Source of the DNA: Odobenus rosmarus divergens
Lineage: Eukaryota; Chordata; Mammalia; Carnivora; Odobenidae
DNA: 64,000 bases
Assembly: GCF_000321225.1 (NCBI RefSeq)
Contig: NW_004450461.1
Location: forward strand, 857,203 to 921,202
Reading direction: 5' to 3'
The translations under genes were made by a program, and so were the position numbers. The notes under the pieces were generated by a model. That model worked only from the letters and a program-made list of their open reading frames with translations. It did not search any database and was not told the DNA's origin. Below are positions 45,550 to 57,844 of this stretch, in pieces. Within the stretch, counting starts at the first letter, position 1. The number at the start of each line of letters is the position of its first letter.

Positions 45550-46432
45550 AAAATTGAAGCATGTAGTCCAAAGCATGCATGCTTGGTTTTAACAAATAAC
45601 ACTATCAGGTACTTTCTCATAAAATGGCAGAAATTTATAATGTAAATGTTCTTGTTGGTCTGGTTTACATTTGAAAACTCAGAGCTAAGAATAGTACATA
45701 TAATATATATGAGTACAATAAAAATAAAGTCAATGTAAAGGACACCATTTAAAGTCATGTGGCTATAAATGATTTTGTTCAGGGCATCTTTTTCCCTCTC
45801 GCAACTGAAATCTGAAGAACAGCCTGAGAAAATAGGGAGCAATGCCCTTTCCCTTGCCACAGGGCTCAAGGACAAGGCAAGATGTTAAAAGCTCATACTA
45901 TTAGGGAGGGTAAAGATCAGTTTTCCAGTCCCAACAGAGAATTATACCTCAGGCAATGAATATCAAGCTATAGCCCCAAAGAAGCTGTAAACCAACATGA
46001 TAGTAATAGGTAAAATGTACTGGAAAAGCACTTTAAAATAAATCTGGAACTTATATATATGTTAGATATTAGTATTATTAATATTAATATTAGTATCAAT
46101 AGCATCATCATTATTATGAGTACCGTAACTGTCAATGATACTCATTCCTGGCCACCAATACTTCTTATGTAGCGGCTAGTACAAACTTCCACTTGATGTT
46201 GGGACTGACAAAACTGTTTTGTCAATTGATGAAGAATTTTAGAGGAACTGAACCTGAAGAGTTGGATGTGGATGATCACAGATTGGAAGGGGTATTGGCT
46301 AGAGTTGTTTGGGCCCAAAGGAGTGATTTATCGCCTTTAGACCAGAATGCTATATGTAGAAACAGGTACTCAGCATTATCTTTGATTTTTTGACCAGAGA
46401 GAATAATCATGATTTTTCTTCTGTTTTTCCTT
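45550..46432. other. No recognised gene
   Basis: Unassigned. It contains a minus-strand frame of 115 codons running into the SINE and a plus-strand frame of 66 codons (46193-46393); neither shows a recognisable domain. Confidence 0.5.
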
Positions 46433-46448
46433 TCTTTATCTCTTTCTT

Positions 46449-46522
46449 TTTTAATTTTTTTTATTATGTTTAGGCAGCCAACATATAGTACATCATTAGT
46501 TTTTGATGTAGTGTTCAACGAT
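46449..46522 (-). mobile_element. Very short young L1 3' end, 74 bp
   Basis: Complement of the last L1 bases (CATTAGTTTTTGATGTAGTG, as in 7690-7725). An imperfect 16-base duplication (14 of 16) lies at 46433-46448 and 46523-46538. Confidence 0.82.
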
Positions 46523-46538
46523 TCTTTATTTCATTCTT

Positions 46539-48729
46539 AGTTCATACTGTGTCTCATCTATCTGTCTAAAACCAACTCCTGCTTTGCCAGATTTGTAAAT
46601 CTGTATAATTTTCTACAATAGAATTATATTAGATTAGTAAAATAGAAGCAATATATGATCCCTTATTTATTTATTTATTTATCTTTAAGACAACAAAGTT
46701 GCACAAAATTAATATATGATTAATTATTGATGAATGATTACACTTATTAGGGATGGGGTTTAAATTTTCTTGATTTCATGTTTCATTGGGATAGACCTCA
46801 GCCTGACTACAACTAAATCAGGAGATATTCAGAAATGTTGGTGGCTTTGTGTGTGCGCACAAGCACACACATGCGTGGTAGTCGTGTCACAATGACAGGG
46901 TGGGGCACCACTGTCATTTATATGAGGGGCCAAGAAGCAAATTCTCCAGCAATGTTTAAGCCAGTCTTGATCAATACTGAAATTGTTCTTCCCATAATGC
47001 TAAATAGCACTCCTGTTTTTCGAAATGCTGAGCTAGCGTAATAATCCCGGCCTCTCCCCCAAGTGCTAATTGCTAAAGGGAAGAGCTTTGTTCAGCTTAA
47101 ATATCAGCTGATTTTGGAGCCAATATTTTGGAGCCACCTCATATGCAGCACACAGCCATTCTTTTGTTCTCCAAGTAGTGAGTCTTTTAGATGGCAAAGG
47201 CCCGTGGTCATTCATTTAGAATATGGGCTGGATGTGTAAATCTAATTCAGGATTGCGGTTTTAGCAAGGCAAGGTGGCAGCACAACTAAGTCAAACCCGC
47301 AGTCTAGCTTTTATCACATAAAGCATGTATTTCAATCTTTATCTCCTTGGCCCCACTGCCTTTCAAATGGATACAGTTGTGAGGGAAAGGATGATAAATT
47401 TTAGCTCTTAAACTGCCAAAGGTCAGTAAAGATTCTGGTTTTTAGTGAGGCTTCTGCAAAACCAAAAGGTTTGTGAGTTAATACAAAAAAATCATGTAAC
47501 TATACACTGCTTTCTTTAAAGGTCATAAACCATTACTGATTTATTTATCCAAAAGGGTTGCTGCTAGGATTAAAAGGAATCTTTGGTCTTTGAATCTTTT
47601 CTGAAAAAGATGACCAAATCAAATTTAAATATTGCAGAAAATAAAAATAAACCAATTTATGTATTCAGGTAAAATAATCTAATTTAGGATCCTCCTTTAC
47701 TTCCTTCATAATTTTTTTTTCCACATCTGAATATCAGGTTTCGAAGCTTCTCAGGTGCTGCCACAGGTTTGCCTCTACTTGTGAGATTCAAACCATTCAT
47801 GTGACAAGGTCGCAGAATTGCATTGGCACTTAATGTCACATTAAGATCTTAATTTTCTTTAGCCCCAAATTGTTTAGGGTATGCTTCTTTCTCCCTCCCT
47901 TGTATGTTTTTAATTTGATGGGATAGTCTCTAGTGAGGGAAAGAAATGCAATCTGAGGAATTATTAATACATGTCAAAAAGAGAAAGGGAGGACAGAATT
48001 GACTTCATAAGTGATTAGAAAGGATGCCTCCTTTTTCATGTATATACTCTAACAAAACTCCCTAAATTATTAACTGGTTTTTGCATGTAGTTTTTTTCTC
48101 ATAGCCATATATATACAACAGAGCAATTTATGAAAGGGTACATTTTATTATTTACAACATTCAGACTATATATGGACCTGATTAGTTGAAAGTTAGAAAG
48201 TTAAGCATCCATTTTTTAAAGGGGAAACTAGGATACTTTTATTTTTTGTAAGTTCCTTTCCTTTGCTATTATTTTCCCTCTGGCCTAAAATTACTCTTAT
48301 TTATAAATGAAAGCTTCAGTAAAATGCCTCCTGGGTCATAGATTCCCTTTCAGCTAGTGATTTTCTGACACAAAAAAGCACAGAGTGGTCACTACCAGTT
48401 TAAGTAATTGAACTAACGTGTCTATTGAACCTGTAGCCAGGTAATTCGGTCTCTGCCTGATGATCCACTATCTGTTCAGTGCAGCACTGAAAAGTGCAGA
48501 GGACAATAGTTTTAGTACAACTCAAGACTAGGTCTACAAATTTACCATACATCTTTTTTTTCACTACAACTTTAAAGGAGGAACTAAAATCAAATGTGTC
48601 TTATATTACAGTTCTTATTCTAGGTGCTTATCGTGAAAAAAAAAAAGTTTTAGCTGATGGGCTCTTCTACAATGTTAGGAAAACAATAGGGACCACAATG
48701 GCATGTTATTTTCTTATTATTTTATTTTA
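46539..48729. other. Unique-looking DNA, no gene
   Basis: (TTTA)n at 46660-46684. The part from 46840 to 47480 is less AT-rich, free of recognised transposons, and has compositional complexity that could fit a conserved non-coding element. No splice-bounded exon is seen. Confidence 0.5.
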
Positions 48730-48880
48730 ATTAATTCAGTAGACGTTTGTTGAGTTTGGCAACATAATAAGAAGTAGTAGATCCAGAGATAAATAAAAAA
48801 AAATTTTATGCCCTCCACAAGTTATAATCTATTGGTATAGACACAAATTCAAATAAATAAATGAATTGCTATATGATGTA
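48730..48880 (-). mobile_element. Possible L2 3' fragment
   Basis: TAATTCAGTAGACGTTTGTTG through ATGCCCTCCACAAGTTATAAT matches the complement of the L2 3' end loosely. Confidence 0.45.
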
Positions 48881-48984
48881 TAATAATAACATCATTTGAG
48901 CAGACACTTTCAATGCCTCACCTATATCGTTGGGCTTGATCACTTCAGAGAGGTCTCGTTTGCTTAAGGTCTTTCTCTGGTCAC

Positions 48985-49248
48985 TAATAAATTATTAGTT
49001 TACCGGAAGTTCATGGAATTAATAAACCCTGGAGATGATAGAAATTGATGTAAAAATGGTCCACTGTCTTTGCTTAGTTGAACTGGCCACTCTGTGAAAT
49101 TAAGTTCCTGTTGTCCACAGGGGTAGCCTGCTTGATAACACATTTTATTGACTGCCTTCTTTACTCTGTCTCATTGCTCCATTCTCCTGTGTGTTTTCTG
49201 GCATCAACCAAATAAACTACTTATAGTTAGAATTTGTCTCAGGCTCTG
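48985..49248 (+). mobile_element. Possible ERVL-type LTR 3' part
   Basis: ACCAAATAAACTACTTATAG followed by a TTTGTCTCAGGCTCTGC end resembles the polyadenylation region of ERVL-type LTRs. The subfamily is not assigned. Confidence 0.45.
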
Positions 49249-50185
49249 CTTTATTATTGTTTAATTTATTATAATATTTACTTTTATTTTTTAATCAAAT
49301 TTTATTTTTTGTGGGTTGAACTTTATTTTTAATGTATAGTTAACATATATTGTTATTATTAGTTTCAAGTGTACAATATAGTGATTCAACAGTTCTGTAG
49401 ATTCTTCAGTGTTCATCATAAGTATATTCCTCATCCCCTTCACCTGTCATGTCCCTCCTCCCACCCAACACCTCTTCTCTGGTAACTTTCAGTTTCTTCT
49501 CTATAATTAAGAGCCTGTTTTTTGGTTTGTTGGGGCTTTTTCCTTTGTTTGTTTTATTTCTTAAATTGCACATATGAGTGAAATCATATGGTATTTGTAT
49601 TTCTTTCACTGACTTGTTTCATTTGGCATAATGGTCTCTAGATTCATCTATGTTGTTGCAAATGACAACATTTCATTCTTTTTTAAGTGTAAGTAATATT
49701 CCATTGTATATATATACCACATCTTCTTTATCCTTTCATCTATCTATGGATACTTGGGCTGCCTCTATAATTTGGTTATTGTAAATAATGCTGCAATAGA
49801 CATAGGGATGCATGTATCTTTTCAAATTAGTGTTTTAATATTCTTTGCATAAATATCTTGTAGTGGATCACAGAGTAATTCTATTTTTAATTTTTCCAGG
49901 AAATTCCTACTGTCTATACCAATTTGCATTCCCACCAACAGTGATCTAGAGTTCCCATTTCCTCCATATCCTCCCCAACACTTGTTCTTTCTCGTCTTCT
50001 TGATTTTACCCACTCTGATTAAGGTGTGAGATGATATCTCATTGTGGTTTTGATTTGCATTTCCCTGATGATGAGTGACCTTGAGCATCTTTTTCATGTG
50101 TCTGTTTGACATCTGTAAATCTTTTTTGAGGAAATGTCTGTTTCTGTCTTCTGCCCATTTTTAGTTGGATTATTTGCGGCTTGTT

Positions 50186-50219
50186 TTTATTTATTTATTT
50201 ATTTACTTATTTATTTATT
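50186..50219. repeat. (TTTA)n tract inside L1
   Basis: Seven to eight TTTA units inside the ORF2 C-terminal region. No SINE body is attached. Confidence 0.85.
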
Positions 50220-51609
50220 TGTGTTGAGTTGTATAAGCTCTTTATATATCTCGGATACTAACCCTTTCCTGGATATGTCATTTATAAATATCTTCTCCCA
50301 TTCAGTAGGTTGTCTTTTAATTTTTTGATGGTTTCCTTTGCTGTGTAGAAACTTTGTATTTTGATGTAGTCTCAATAGTTTATTTTTGCTTTTGTTTCCC
50401 TTGCCTCAGGAAACATATCTAGAAAAATGTTACTATGGCCAATGTCAGAGAAATTACTGCCTGTGCTCTCTTCTAGGATTTTTAAGGTTTCAGGTCTCAC
50501 ATTTATCTATTTTGAGTTTATTTTTGTGTGTGGTGTAAGAAAGTGGTCTAGTTTTATTCTTTTGCATATAACTTTCATTTTCTCAACACCATTTGTTGAA
50601 GAGACTATGTTTTTTCCCATTGCATAGTCTTCCCTCCTTTGTGAAAGATTAATTGACCATATAACCATGGGTTTATTTCTGGGCTCTCTATTCTGTTCCA
50701 TTGATCTATATGTCCGGTAACATACTGTTTTGATTACTACAACTTTGTAGTATATCTTGAAATCTAGGATTGTGATACCTTCAGTTTTGTTCTTTTTCAA
50801 GATTGCTTTAGCTAATCAGAGTCTTCTGTGGTTCCATACATATTTTAGGTTTATTTGTTCTAGTTCTGTGAAAAATACTGTTGGTATTTTAATAAGAATT
50901 GCATTACATCTGTAGATTGCTTTGGATAGTATGGACGTTTCAACAATATTTGTTCTTCCAATCCATGGGCATGGAGTATCTTTTCATTTGTTTGTGTTGT
51001 CTTCAATTTCTTTCATCAGTGTTTTATTGTTTTCAGAGTACAGTCTTTCACCTCCTTGGTTAAGTTTATTCCTAGGTATTATATTATTTTGGAACAATTG
51101 TAAATGGGAAATTTTTCTTAATTTCTCTTTCTGCTACTTCATTATTAGTGTATGGAGATGCAATGGATTTCTGTATATTGATTTTTTATCCTATGACCTT
51201 ACTGAATTCATTTATCATTTCTAGTAGTTTTTGGTGGAGTCTTTAGGTTTTTATATAGAGAGTATCATGTCATCTGCAAAGAGTGAAAGTTTTATTTTTC
51301 CTTACCAATTTGGATGCCTTTTATTTCTATTTCTTGTCTGATTCCTGTGACTAGGATTTTCAGTACCATGTTGAATAAAAGTGGTGAGAGTGGACATCCT
51401 TGTCTTGTTCCTGATCTCAATGGAAAAGCTCTCAATTTTTCACCATTCAGTATGATGTTAGCTGTGTGTTTCCCTATATAACCTTTATTATGTTGAGGTA
51501 TGCTCCCTCTAAACCTACTGTATTGAGGGTTTCTATCATGAATGGATGTTGTACTTCGTTGAATGCTTTTTCTGCATCTATTGAAATGATAATATGGTGT
51601 TTATTCTCT

Positions 51610-51611
<2 letters not shown>

Positions 51612-51648
<37 letters not shown>

Positions 51649-51845
51649 TTTTAGAGAGAGAGCTACAGAGAGATAAAAAGAGAGAGCACGAGCAGGAGAA
51701 GGGGTAGAGGAGGAGGGAGAGGGACAAGCAGACTCCATGTTAAGTGCAGAATCTGAGACAGGGTTTGATAACAGGAACTTGAGATCATGACCCTGAGATT
51801 ATGACCTGAGCTGAAATCAAGAGTCAGATTCTTAACCCGGGCATC
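51612..51845 (-). mobile_element. CAN-SINE, older type, inside L1
   Basis: An expanded (TTTA)n tail (51610-51652), (GA)n, body with GACCTGAGCTGAAATCAAG, and a degraded head at CCCGGGCATCCC. The duplication is not clean. L1 sequence resumes at about 51850. Confidence 0.85.
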
Positions 51846-51985
51846 CCTCTCCTTTTTCTTGTTGATGTGATACGATGATTGATTTGCAAATATTGAACCA
51901 CCCTTGTATCCCAGGAATGAATCCCACTTGACTGTGGTGAATGATTTTTTTAATGTATTGTTGGATTCAGTTTGCTAATATTTTA

Positions 51986-52150
51986 GATTTTTTTTTTTTT
52001 TTTTTTTTAGCACGAGAGGGAAGAGGGTCAGAGGGAGAAGCAGACTCCCTGCTGAGCAGGAAGCCCGATGCGGGACTCGATCCCAGGACTCCAGGATCAT
52101 GACCTGAGCCGAAGGCAGTCGCTTAACCAACTGAGCCACCCAGGCGCCCC
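51986..52150 (-). mobile_element. Young CAN-SINE with a shortened 3' end, inside L1 RT
   Basis: The head and body are near-identical to 2319-2480. A perfect 17-base duplication, AGTTTGCTAATATTTTA, lies at 51969-51985 and 52151-52167. The A tail (23 T on this strand) starts before the usual (TC)n and AATAAAATCTT segments, so about 30-40 bases of the normal 3' part are absent. Confidence 0.94.
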
Positions 52151-52873
52151 AGTTTGCTAATATTTTATTGAGGATTTTTGCATCTATGTTCATCAGAAAT
52201 ATTGACTATGGGTCTCTTTTTTTGTAATGCCTTTATCTGATTTTGGTATCAGGGTAATGCTGGCCTCATGGAATGAATTTGGATATTTTCCTTCCTCTTC
52301 TTTTTTTCGGAACAGTTTCAGAATAGGTGTTAACTCTCCTTTAAATGTCTGGTAGAATTCACCTGTCTGGTCCTGGACTTGTGTTTATTTGGGAGCTTTT
52401 GATTACTGATTCAATTCCATTGCTGGTAATCAATCTGTTCAGATTTTCTGTATCTTCCTGATTCAGTTTTGGAAGATTACATGTTTCTGAGAATTTATCC
52501 ATTTCTTCAAGGTTGTCCAATTTGTTGGCATATAATTGTTCATAATATCCTCTTATAATACTTTGTATTTCTGTGTTGTTGGTTGTTATTTCTCCTCTTT
52601 CATTTCTGATTTTGTTTATTTGAGTCCTCTCTCTCTCTCTCTTTTGATGAGTCTGGCTAAAGGTTTATCTTTTGTTATCTTTTCAAATAACCAGCTCCTA
52701 GTTTTATTGATATGTTCTATTGGGCTTTTTTTTAATTTCTATTTCATTTCTGCTCTAATCTTTATCATTTCCTTCTTTCTACTGGTGTTTTTGTTTTGTT
52801 TTGTTTTTTGCTGTTGTTGTTCATTTTTCTAGCTCCCTTAGGTATAGAGTTAGGTTGTTTATTAATTTTTTAA

Positions 52874-53596
52874 CTGATACCTATCCAATAGAATTACCAT
52901 GAACAGTAAGGAGTCAATAATTTTAAAGAACATAGAGAAACACCTGGTATTTAGCCAGTGCTTTTTAAGTGTTCATGACTATTACCAATTTACTCTTATG
53001 CTCTTTTCCCTTAGATTCCTCATCACAATTGTGAATACTCAAAATAAGATTTTTGTTTCCCACATCATTTGTCTATTTATTAGAAGTGATCAAATATACT
53101 CCTTGGTTTCATGAGACTAGTGCTTTTATCTGTCAACTTGTCTTTACATCTATTTGATTGTTTCACCTTTCTTTATAGATTATCTTAAATTTCACTTCTA
53201 TCCTATACAAAGAAAATCCAAGCAAGCAAAGAAACAAACTAAAAAAACTTCATGTAAAATTTGGTACCTTGAGTCTTCTTTATTTAATGTTTATTACATT
53301 TCGGAAATATGTATTAAGTCCTCTGAAGACTTTGGAATACTGGAAATTTGTTCTCAAAGCTATCAATATGGGAACCTGCTATGTGGGCTCTCATAAAGCA
53401 CTTTATAAGCAAGTGTTTAAAAACAGATTGAAATAAGGGGTGCTCTTGGTATTTACCCATCTTGGAATTTATTAACCAGAGTGCTAAATATGCCACAACT
53501 GATAAAGGTCATCTACAGTCAGACTGTATTGGCATGTACACTGATATCCTTGGACACAACAAGTATAATAACACTAAAATAGAAAAATAATAATAA
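52874..53596. other. AT-rich DNA, no recognised feature
   Basis: Unassigned sequence right of the L1. Confidence 0.5.
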
Positions 53597-53700
53597 TTAT
53601 TTTGAGTGCCCATTATATGCTAGAAATCAGTTCTAAGAACTTGATATAAATTATAGTATTTGATTCTTTCAAATGAAATGTATTATGAAATGTATTATGT
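53597..53700 (-). mobile_element. Possible MIR fragment
   Basis: AGTGCCCATTATATGCTAG and ATCAGTTCTAAGAACTTGA resemble the 3' side of MIR in reverse. Confidence 0.4.
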
Positions 53701-53879
53701 ATTTCAGTAACAATATGTTATTACTATTACTGTTATTATTAACTTACACATAACTAAACTATGTTTAGGGACTTTAGCTAAGAGGCATCACTCCATTGGA
53801 GAAAGATCTCCTTCACTGTAGAGGCTTCACTTAGCTTAACCTGGCTAATTAAATCAAAATTTCACTAAACAACTTTAAT

Positions 53880-55175
53880 TTGTGAGGTTCTCTGTGCTAG
53901 GAATTAAATAAGGATGCAGTATAATTTTCAAGGCTGTTTCTCTTGAGGAGTTCATAGGATAGTCAATGTTACATAATGATTAAGATCACATAGTCAAAGA
54001 TTGGTTTGCCAAGTGGAAGTGTCAAAATTATTTAACCCCTCAAGGCCCCATCACGTGAAAATCAGGACAGTAGTAATTCTTAACACAAGAGGTTATTTTG
54101 AGAATGCAGTGACATAGACTGTATAAATCAAAGGAGCATGTAAAATGTTCCTGGCATGTACAATGCTAGGTCTTTAAGAATGAGTAAGAATGAACTAGGC
54201 AATGGAAGGTGGGGGAAAAAAGGAGGCCATTCCAGATTAAACAAGTATTGAATTGCAGAAGGATGAATATTTATAGAAAATGGGAATGTGTCCTGCATGG
54301 CTGGAAGGGCAAGGTTGTGTGCAAAAGATGGCCCAGAAGAGGTTCCTGGAGCTAGAATCTAAAGGCCCTGGGTGCTATGCTAAGGCATTAGGTGATGAGA
54401 AAATATCAAGTCCTCAGAGCCATCAAATGACTTGTCCATGTTTGTATCTTAGGAAGAGTCATGACGAAACTGCAGTAGAAAAAAACTAACTATCATGGAA
54501 ACCATACACTAGAGAAAGGGAGATACTGACAGTCTGGAAAATTAAGAAGGCTGAACTCTTAGGAGTTGTTGTAGGATTGAAAAAAGTACCCAGATATGGA
54601 AGTTATTTATGACATAACAGTCAGAGGACCTGCTAATTTTTTTAAGAGTGATTGGAGTGGGAAGAGTCAGGGAAGACTGCATTCTTAAATGTACATTTAC
54701 TGATTAACTAGTGACACCACTGATGGGAGAGGCAGGAAACAAGAAAACGATAAAAGACAATAAAGAAAGGTATTTTAGGTGAGAAATAATTAGTGTGATC
54801 TCAAGTATTTCGAATTTAGATGCCTAAAGAATATACATATATATACTATCGTGTTTAGTTAAAAACAGAGATAGAGCTTTGTAAGTTTTGAGAATGTATG
54901 TACTATTTGAGATCATGGGAGAATGTGAATAAACCTAGCAAGAATGTAGAGTGGAAGAAAAGAGTCAAAAATAGAACATTAGTCAATATCAATTTTTAAG
55001 GGACACAGAAAGATAATCCATCTTGAAAAGGTTCTGAGAGCCAGGAAGGAGAGAAGCCAATGGAGAGGAGAGTTTGAATAAAGAAAAAGTGGTCAATAAT
55101 CACAAACAGCAGAAAAATTATTACATAAGATGAACACTGAAAATAGAATATTGAATTATTCTACATTTATGTGTC
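53880..55175 (-). mobile_element. L2 (LINE), long antisense copy
   Basis: Starts near the L2 3' end (TCTGTGCTAGGAATTAAAT), continues after a MIR insertion at 54190 through ORF2 (GGAGGCCATTCCAGATTAA, ATTTAGATGCCTAAAGAAT) to the block ending GAACACTGAAAATAGAATATT near 55140. Strongly decayed; no frame is intact. Confidence 0.65.
53968..54180 (+). mobile_element. MIR inside L2
   Basis: Sense MIR: ATAATGATTAAGATCACAT head, TTATTTAACCCCTCAAGGCC, AGTAATTCTTAACACAAGAG and TGTTCCTGGCATGTACAATG at the 3' side. L2 similarity is present on both sides. Confidence 0.6.
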
Positions 55176-55740
55176 AAATATGTATCTTAATTAAGGAGGA
55201 CAAACAATATTTATGAAATTTTTCATTGTAATGGAATCAGCAGCCTCTAGAGTTCATAATTTATGAGCACTACCCTTGCATTATTCTCATTCTCATACAC
55301 TGATCCAAGTGAAACACAGCCTTCCAGGTGAAAATGTGAATAAACATAGAAATGTTTTGATGCCCAAGGCAATGCTACATTCCAAAATTATGTACAATAC
55401 TTCTGAATTCTAGTCGTTTATGAAATTATCAAAAGAAATCACAACTGATAAAACACAAAATATAATTTGAAATTGGTTAATGATATTTCTAAGGCCCAAC
55501 AGAAAATGTATCTAAACACTTTAATACTTCACTGATGACCTATACCCTGCAGGAAAACAGTAAGAGTTCAAAATTGCTTCTGTGATGAAAAAAAAAAAAA
55601 TTAGCACACAAATCTACCATATTAAAACCTTGGTGTTTAAAAGTTAACAAATAAAAATGAAGGTAGCAATCGGAAATACAATATTGCATATGCTTATGTA
55701 TGTGTGCACATATGTATATGTAAATTGGAAGCAGTAAGTC
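55176..55740. other. AT-rich DNA, no recognised feature
   Basis: Unassigned. A minus-strand 71-codon frame has no protein character. Confidence 0.5.
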
Positions 55741-56275
55741 ACCCACACATAGCAAAATGAAATCTGGCTATACCATTAATTTGTGCTGGGGCAGACGTCA
55801 TCAGACTTCCCAGCACCTATTCAACTTCTGCTATGTTGGGCAAAGAACAAGTTGTATGAGAGGTAGCCAGCCCTGCCCCTCTGTTTTTCCAGCATACTCT
55901 CCCTTTCCCCAAAATGCAACTGGCTACCCAAAATTAAGTTTAACAGTATTCAAAAATCCTGCCTGCTGTCTTCTTGTGATTTGTGTTTGTGATTCTTCTT
56001 GTGATTGTGTTCTTGTAATATTTTATTGAATAGATATTTCTCCCTCCCTTCCTTCCTCCCACTCCCTCCCTACTCCTTACTCCTTCTCCATCCTGCTCCC
56101 TCCTATTTCCCCCCCTCCTTTCTTCTCCCTCCTCCAGGACATCAAAGAGTCCAGGAGTCCACATGACCTGGTGGTACCCCTCATTGATGAACTCCTATAC
56201 TCTGCTTATGCCTGAGTGAGTAATAAACCTTTGAATTACTTGTGGTCACTGGATTTGCTGTGGTGCTTTTAGATG
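55741..56275 (+). other. LTR-like or terminal-exon-like segment
   Basis: A long pyrimidine tract (56037-56137) ends in CTCCTCCAG, a good 3' splice-site shape. It is followed by a 25-codon open stretch to TGA at 56213 and AATAAA at 56221. This could be the U3-R end of an endogenous-retrovirus LTR or, less likely, a real last exon. I do not recognise the encoded peptide. Confidence 0.35.
56037..56137. repeat. CT-rich tract
   Basis: CCCTCC, CTTCCT and ACTCC units, almost pure pyrimidine. Confidence 0.85.
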
Positions 56276-57844
56276 TGGATGTCATTAAAGAGTAGAGAGA
56301 GGCAGACCTAGCACTGGCCTGATCAAAAAGTAACAAACATCAGTAGAATGGTTATATTAAAATACTAAATATTTTAAATAATTATATAGCTGCTTGTTTT
56401 TATATAGAGTAGAAACCTGAAGCACCATTGTTTTGGAATTTACTAGTCTTTTATGTTTTCATTTTTTTTCTTACAATGGATTTCTTTCATACACAAAGGG
56501 GGTAACTGGATGAATACAAGTCGAAGGTTTAAATTTCATGCAATGCTCCAATAAAAACAATTAATAAATCCACAATATATTTCTAATTTTTTATAGAGTT
56601 GAGGCTAATTTCTTATATTTTTTCAGCCTATATAGATAGATTCGAGTATGTAGGTAGAGTAATCATCTGGCACTTTTTAATCTTTTAAGTCCATGTTATC
56701 AAGGATTAGACATGTTTCTTTTTTTTCCTAATTACCATAACAAACAACTTGAAAGTCAATGTGAAACTAAGAGATAACAAATAACCATATATTTCCTAGA
56801 AAGTGAATCTGAGAAGTCCATATTCCATGGGCAGGTTTAAGAGAAGAGTTTTGGATGATGTGGAAGCTATCATCTGGCTTAGAAAAGCAATAAAGATGAC
56901 ACTTAATAAAACTGTGTGTTCATGATATTTTATAGACTGTTGCTTCTGCCTGAATAATCAACCATATATATAATGTTTCACAAGAAATGAATCTCAGAGC
57001 CATTTGGAAGATAAAAAAACCAAAGGATGAGAAAAAAAATTCCATGACCTAGTGTAAACAAATAAAAAAATAAACAACTAGGGAAAATCCTCAAGTAAAA
57101 GAATACATTCAGTGCTAAGGAATGTATTTATTTGCACTAGTATAAATTCACCTATCAATATAATTTATATTTATTCTTATGTCATCACATACCAGATAAA
57201 AATTTTATCTAGGAAGGTGAATAACATACATCTGTTTCTCCAGGATCTGTGCAAAGGAAATTAATATGTTGAATCACTAGGAAAGATATGATGGACAGCA
57301 AAAAGAAAAATTGTAGAGATATTTTTCCCAAATGTAAACAATTATTCTATGACTTCTGAAAACTCAAGAAAAAGGACCAACACTGTTGTAATTATATAGT
57401 GTGTTACATTTGTATTCACCACTTTGGAAGGTCTTGAATTTGAATAGCTCACTTTCATGCAACTAACCTATTGATACTGACCTAAGATTGATTCCAGCCT
57501 GTAGGTGTCTCCTTTTAGTCCCTAGAAAATCCTGAAGGTGGGTAAATTTGGACAGCTCTGCTTTAGGCCTCAGGGAAGAAAAGATAATATAAGCAGATGG
57601 CTAAGTAAAAGACCCTGAAAGAAGATCTTGGGAAATTTGTCTTCTGCGCTAACTCAGGCAACATCTGAACAGGAAGAGCAATAAAAATTGCCTGTGAGCA
57701 ATAGGTGGATTGAAAGATGGACTAGAAGAAACTAGTCAATGATATAGTGGAACAAATATGAATAACTTGGGCATAGAGTCCCGAAGGGAATTTTTGAAGG
57801 TAAATCTTTAAATAAATGGAGGACTTTAGGTAGAGTATCAAAAA
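56276..57844. other. AT-rich DNA, no recognised feature
   Basis: About 1.6 kb without a recognised repeat or gene. Confidence 0.5.

Larger units (their letters stand above)
49262..52873 (-). mobile_element. L1, 3.6 kb antisense, 5'-truncated
   Basis: Reading on the reverse strand: it starts in the ORF2 linker after the endonuclease (LTLYLRELEK-like), continues through the reverse transcriptase ([19 protein letters not shown] near 52190-52150; catalytic FADD complement at 51269-51280), the C-terminal region (HFLTPHTKINSK near 50510-50550) and the 3' UTR to a T-rich end near 49262. Stops and indels break ORF2, and two SINEs interrupt it, so it cannot make protein. Confidence 0.85.

Noticed and set aside
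46193..46393. 66-codon plus-strand frame with a varied amino acid composition
   Set aside because: It looks somewhat protein-like, but I recognise no family. It is short and has no exon signals, so it is not called.
50507..50800. 97-codon minus-strand frame
   Set aside because: L1 ORF2 remnant within the 49262-52873 element.
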